Shown piece after piece: positions 4,912 to 6,784 of a stretch of DNA of 6,784 nt. Location: assembly GCA_015067125.1 (NCBI GenBank), contig SVNB01000077.1:2095-8878 (forward strand), read 5' to 3'. The translations under genes and the position numbers were made by a program. The notes beneath the pieces were generated by a model, which saw nothing but the letters and a program-made list of their open reading frames with translations, did not search any database and was not told the origin of the DNA. The first letter of the stretch is position 1. Each line of letters opens with the position of its first letter. Source of the stretch: Oscillospiraceae bacterium (GTDB lineage Bacteria > Bacillota > Clostridia > Oscillospirales > Ruminococcaceae).

Positions 4912-6315
4912 TTAAAATCTGAAGTAGAGGAACGGGTTAAAAGAACCGTCCGCAAGATAACCGGTTACAAGAACAAGCACCGCCGCATAGAAAACCGGCT
5001 TTGCAAAAGATATAACTTTTGCGCCGAGCACGGTTTTGTCTGCCTTTTTAAGCACGCTTTTAACAGCCGGCGTTGCCAGAATTGCACCGGCAACAAGCAT
5101 AAATCCGTAACTTTTAAGGTAATAAAGGGTTTCTTCACCCAAAAGAGGAAGATTTGCAAGGCCAAACATACCTTTAAGGTCCGCAAAAGCTCCACCGATG
5201 CTTGTGGAATTAAAAATAACAAACCCGATGGCGGTAAAGAAAAGCACATATATATGGCAAAGCACCGCCGGCGCTTTATCAAGATATTTTTTAAGCCAAA
5301 GTTTTTCGATTACAAGCAGCGCTCCGTAAAAAACGCCCCAAAGAATAAACTGCCAGTCCGCCCCGTGCCAAAAGCCGGTAAGGAACCAGACAACAAAAAT
5401 ATTAAAAAACCACCGCGGTTTGCTTACCCGGTTGCCGCCAAGGGGAATATAAACGTAATCCCTGAACCAGCTGCCAAGGGACATATGCCATCTGCGCCAA
5501 AATTCCGTAATGCTTTTGGAAATATAGGGAAAATCAAAGTTTTCAAGAAAAGTAAATCCAAAAATTCTGCCAAGTCCGATGGCCATATCGGAGTATCCGG
5601 AAAAGTCAAAATAGATTTGCAGCATAAAGCCTGCGGCATAAATCCAATAGAAAAGAACGGTCTGTTCCGTGCTTTCGCGGAAGATGGAGCAAAGTTCGCC
5701 GAAGGCGTTTGCAAAAAGCACCTTTTTGCCAAGACCAATGCAGAATCTGTGGATTCCGTATGCGGTTTTTTCAAGGGTGTGTGTGCGGTTTTCAAGCTGC
5801 AGGGCAATATCCGCATAGCGCACTATGGGGCCCGCAATAAGCTGAGGAAAAAGCACAACGTATGTGCCAAAATCTATTATATTGCGCTTTGCCTTTGCTT
5901 CGCCGCGGTAAATATCTATGGTATAGCTTGCTATCTGAAAAGTGTAAAAGCTTATTCCCACCGGCAAAGCTATGCGCAAAAGCGGAACAGAAAGTCCCGT
6001 TGCCGCGTTAAAATTCGCGATGAAAAAATCTGCGTATTTAAAATAGCATAAAAACGCAAAGCTTATGCAGACAGAAACTATCATAAAAGCCTTTTTTGCT
6101 TTTGCGCTTTTTGCCCTTTCCATCAAAAGACCAAAGGCCCATGCAAGGGTTATGGAAGCCGCCATCAAAAAAACGTAAACAGGCTCGCCCCAGGCATAAA
6201 AAACAAGGCTGAAGACAAAAAGCACAGCGTTTTTTAACTTTTTAGGGGCGGCAAAATAGCAAAGAAGCACCGCCGGAAGAAAATAATAAAGAAAAGGTAT
6301 GCTTGAAAAAAGCAA
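4912..6315 (-). CDS. MBOAT-family membrane-bound O-acyltransferase (AlgI/DltB-like), TTG start
   Basis: This 467-residue polytopic membrane enzyme probably passes an acyl (usually acetyl) group across the membrane to a surface or secreted polymer. It opens with LFSSIPFLYYFLPAVLL and reaches FYAWGEP at about residues 39-45, the normal beginning of AlgI-like MBOAT proteins. Middle landmarks are LPVGISFYTFQ (117-127), IAGPIVRY (160-167), FDFSGYSDMAIGLG (236-249) and FWRRWHMSLGSWFRDYVYIPLGG (His277). The catalytic-type His317 lies in LTGFWHGADW. The start is placed at TTG (6315-6313) because a perfect GGAGG lies 10 bases upstream and the family homology begins exactly there. An in-frame ATG at 6423 would add 36 unrelated residues and fall inside a terminator hairpin. 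The gene is followed at 15 bases by the DHHW gene, its usual partner. Preference for the polymer acceptor cannot be told from the sequence. Confidence 0.93.
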   Translation of the reverse strand: MLFSSIPFLYYFLPAVLLCYFAAPKKLKNAVLFVFSLVFYAWGEPVYVFLMAASITLAWAFGLLMERAKSAKAKKAFMIVSVCISFAFLCYFKYADFFIANFNAATGLSVPLLRIALPVGISFYTFQIASYTIDIYRGEAKAKRNIIDFGTYVVLFPQLIAGPIVRYADIALQLENRTHTLEKTAYGIHRFCIGLGKKVLFANAFGELCSIFRESTEQTVLFYWIYAAGFMLQIYFDFSGYSDMAIGLGRIFGFTFLENFDFPYISKSITEFWRRWHMSLGSWFRDYVYIPLGGNRVSKPRWFFNIFVVWFLTGFWHGADWQFILWGVFYGALLVIEKLWLKKYLDKAPAVLCHIYVLFFTAIGFVIFNSTSIGGAFADLKGMFGLANLPLLGEETLYYLKSYGFMLVAGAILATPAVKSVLKKADKTVLGAKVISFAKPVFYAAVLVLVTGYLADGSFNPFLYFRF

Positions 6316-6325
6316 GTTTTTCGCA

Positions 6326-6330
6326 CCTCC
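6326..6330 (-). promoter_or_regulatory. Ribosome binding site supporting the TTG start of the MBOAT gene
   Basis: On the minus strand, GGAGG (6330-6326) lies 10 bases before TTG (6315-6313). No ATG or GTG in this frame lies at a usable distance, so it fixes the unusual start codon. Confidence 0.75.
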
Positions 6331-6412
6331 CAAAATTTTTTCGGATACACAAATCTGTCTTTTCAGTTTAAAAAGATACATCTTTATATCCAAAATATCG
6401 CTTATCAATAAA

Positions 6413-6441
6413 GGGCGCACCATGCGATGCGCCCGTTTTTT
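6413..6441. terminator. Hairpin terminator between the DUF4358 gene and the MBOAT gene
   Basis: A perfect 7-bp stem, GGGCGCA (6413-6419) with TGCGCCC (6428-6434), has an 8-base loop. It lies 23 bases after the stop of the minus-strand DUF4358 gene. Read on the minus strand it is followed only by TTTATT, an imperfect T-tract, so some transcription may pass into the MBOAT-DHHW genes. Read on the plus strand it is followed by G and six T (6436-6441), a better tract although no plus-strand gene precedes it. Confidence 0.65.
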
Positions 6442-6457
6442 ATCGCCGTTTTAAAAA

Positions 6458-6784
6458 TTATCTGGTATAAACGGTTGCTTCTCCGCCGCAAACTGCGTTA
6501 AATGCAGCAATCGCATCGGAAGAGGGAAGATCAAAGTTCTGGCTATCCACCATATAAAGCATAACAACATCGCCGTATGCCGCAACAGCAAGATCGTCTG
6601 CTTCAACGCAGATCCATTTTCTGGTATCGATACCGTTTACCATTTCGGTTGCAACAGCTTCGGAATCCGCAGCGTCGTTAAGACGAACAACAACCATGGA
6701 ATATGCCTGGGAACCCATCATAGCTTCGGAAAAAGCAGCTTCTTTAACTTTGGAATTATCTGCAAGGCCGGTGTACATGGGGAA
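6458..6784 (-). CDS. DUF4358-type protein, C-terminal part (5' end outside window)
   Basis: The frame is open from the right edge to a TAA stop at 6460-6458, giving 108 visible residues. An ATG at 6778 is internal, since the frame continues upstream (Phe-Pro before it) with no ribosome binding site visible. The pattern is AYSMVVVRLNDAADSEAVATEM, then TRKWICVEADDLAVAAYGDVVMLYMVD, and a final Ala-rich helix. It fits the C-terminal domain of DUF4358 (PF14270) lipoproteins: a beta-strand 'VVRL.D', a helix with a regularly spaced Ala/Glu face, then 'V.A.GD.V.L'. Such genes are often found beside DHHW and MBOAT genes in Clostridia, as here, so a role at the cell surface linked to polymer acylation is plausible but unproven. 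The N-terminal signal peptide expected for the family lies outside the window. Confidence 0.65.
   Translation of the reverse strand, partial: FPMYTGLADNSKVKEAAFSEAMMGSQAYSMVVVRLNDAADSEAVATEMVNGIDTRKWICVEADDLAVAAYGDVVMLYMVDSQNFDLPSSDAIAAFNAVCGGEATVYTR

Noticed and set aside
3988..6051. A 687-codon open frame on the plus strand
   Set aside because: It lies antisense to the MBOAT and DHHW genes, which have clear family motifs. Its translation is Lys/Phe/Ile/Arg-rich with no recognisable domain and no ribosome binding site. It is open because of the codon bias of the real genes on the other strand.
6383..6408. Promoter for the MBOAT gene on the minus strand: TTGATA (6408-6403) and TATAAA (6388-6383)
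   Set aside because: The boxes are only 14 bases apart, too short for a normal sigma-A promoter, and other pairings in the region match worse. A promoter here may exist but cannot be supported.
1..6784. CRISPR array, tRNA/rRNA gene, insertion sequence or phage gene
   Set aside because: No regularly spaced repeats, cloverleaf-like sequence, transposase motif or terminal inverted repeats were found on reading both strands. The only long repeat is the receptor-gene duplication.

Overview
The window most resembles an anaerobic Gram-positive bacterium of the class Clostridia, probably gut-associated. This is an inference from gene families and signals, not from a marker gene. The signs are strong GGAGG-type ribosome binding sites, sigma-A style promoters, U-tract hairpin terminators, a diderm-free lipoprotein transporter, and an MBOAT / DHHW / DUF4358 gene set common in Clostridia. 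No rRNA, tRNA, CRISPR, insertion sequence or phage gene is visible.

Layout, left to right. Positions 1-284 hold the C-terminal end of a TetR-family regulator, closed by a hairpin terminator at 315-344. Directly after that T-tract (about 350-571) lies an orphan C-terminal fragment of an ABC substrate-binding protein. It has no start of its own and ends in a second terminator (600-637). A new transcription unit starts at a good promoter (688-716). It has a 27-codon, Tyr-rich leader ORF (761-844), an alternative long hairpin (853-902), and an intrinsic terminator (893-925) placed before the first structural gene. Next come an intact three-gene ABC importer: lipoprotein (967-1920), permease (1980-2930) and ATPase (2923-3711). 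It belongs to the family that includes the proposed tryptophan transporter TrpXYZ.

A 17-bp hairpin (3742-3780) separates this operon from a convergent minus-strand cluster. Read on the minus strand, that cluster is a DUF4358 protein (6784-6458, start outside the window), a hairpin, an MBOAT O-acyltransferase (6315-4912, TTG start) and a DHHW/AlgX-like SGNH protein (4896-3793). The last two probably form a machine that acylates a surface or secreted polymer.

The most interesting element is the 5' leader of the ABC operon. Its arrangement (leader peptide, mutually exclusive hairpins, terminator) is what ribosome-mediated transcription attenuation would look like. The peptide is rich in Tyr/Phe and has no Trp. 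If real, the importer is switched on when charged aromatic tRNA, most likely Tyr-tRNA, is scarce. This would be unusual for Firmicutes, which normally use T-boxes for that task. The second point of interest is the truncated paralogue of the same operon's binding protein just upstream, which shares a 44-bp exact repeat with the intact gene.
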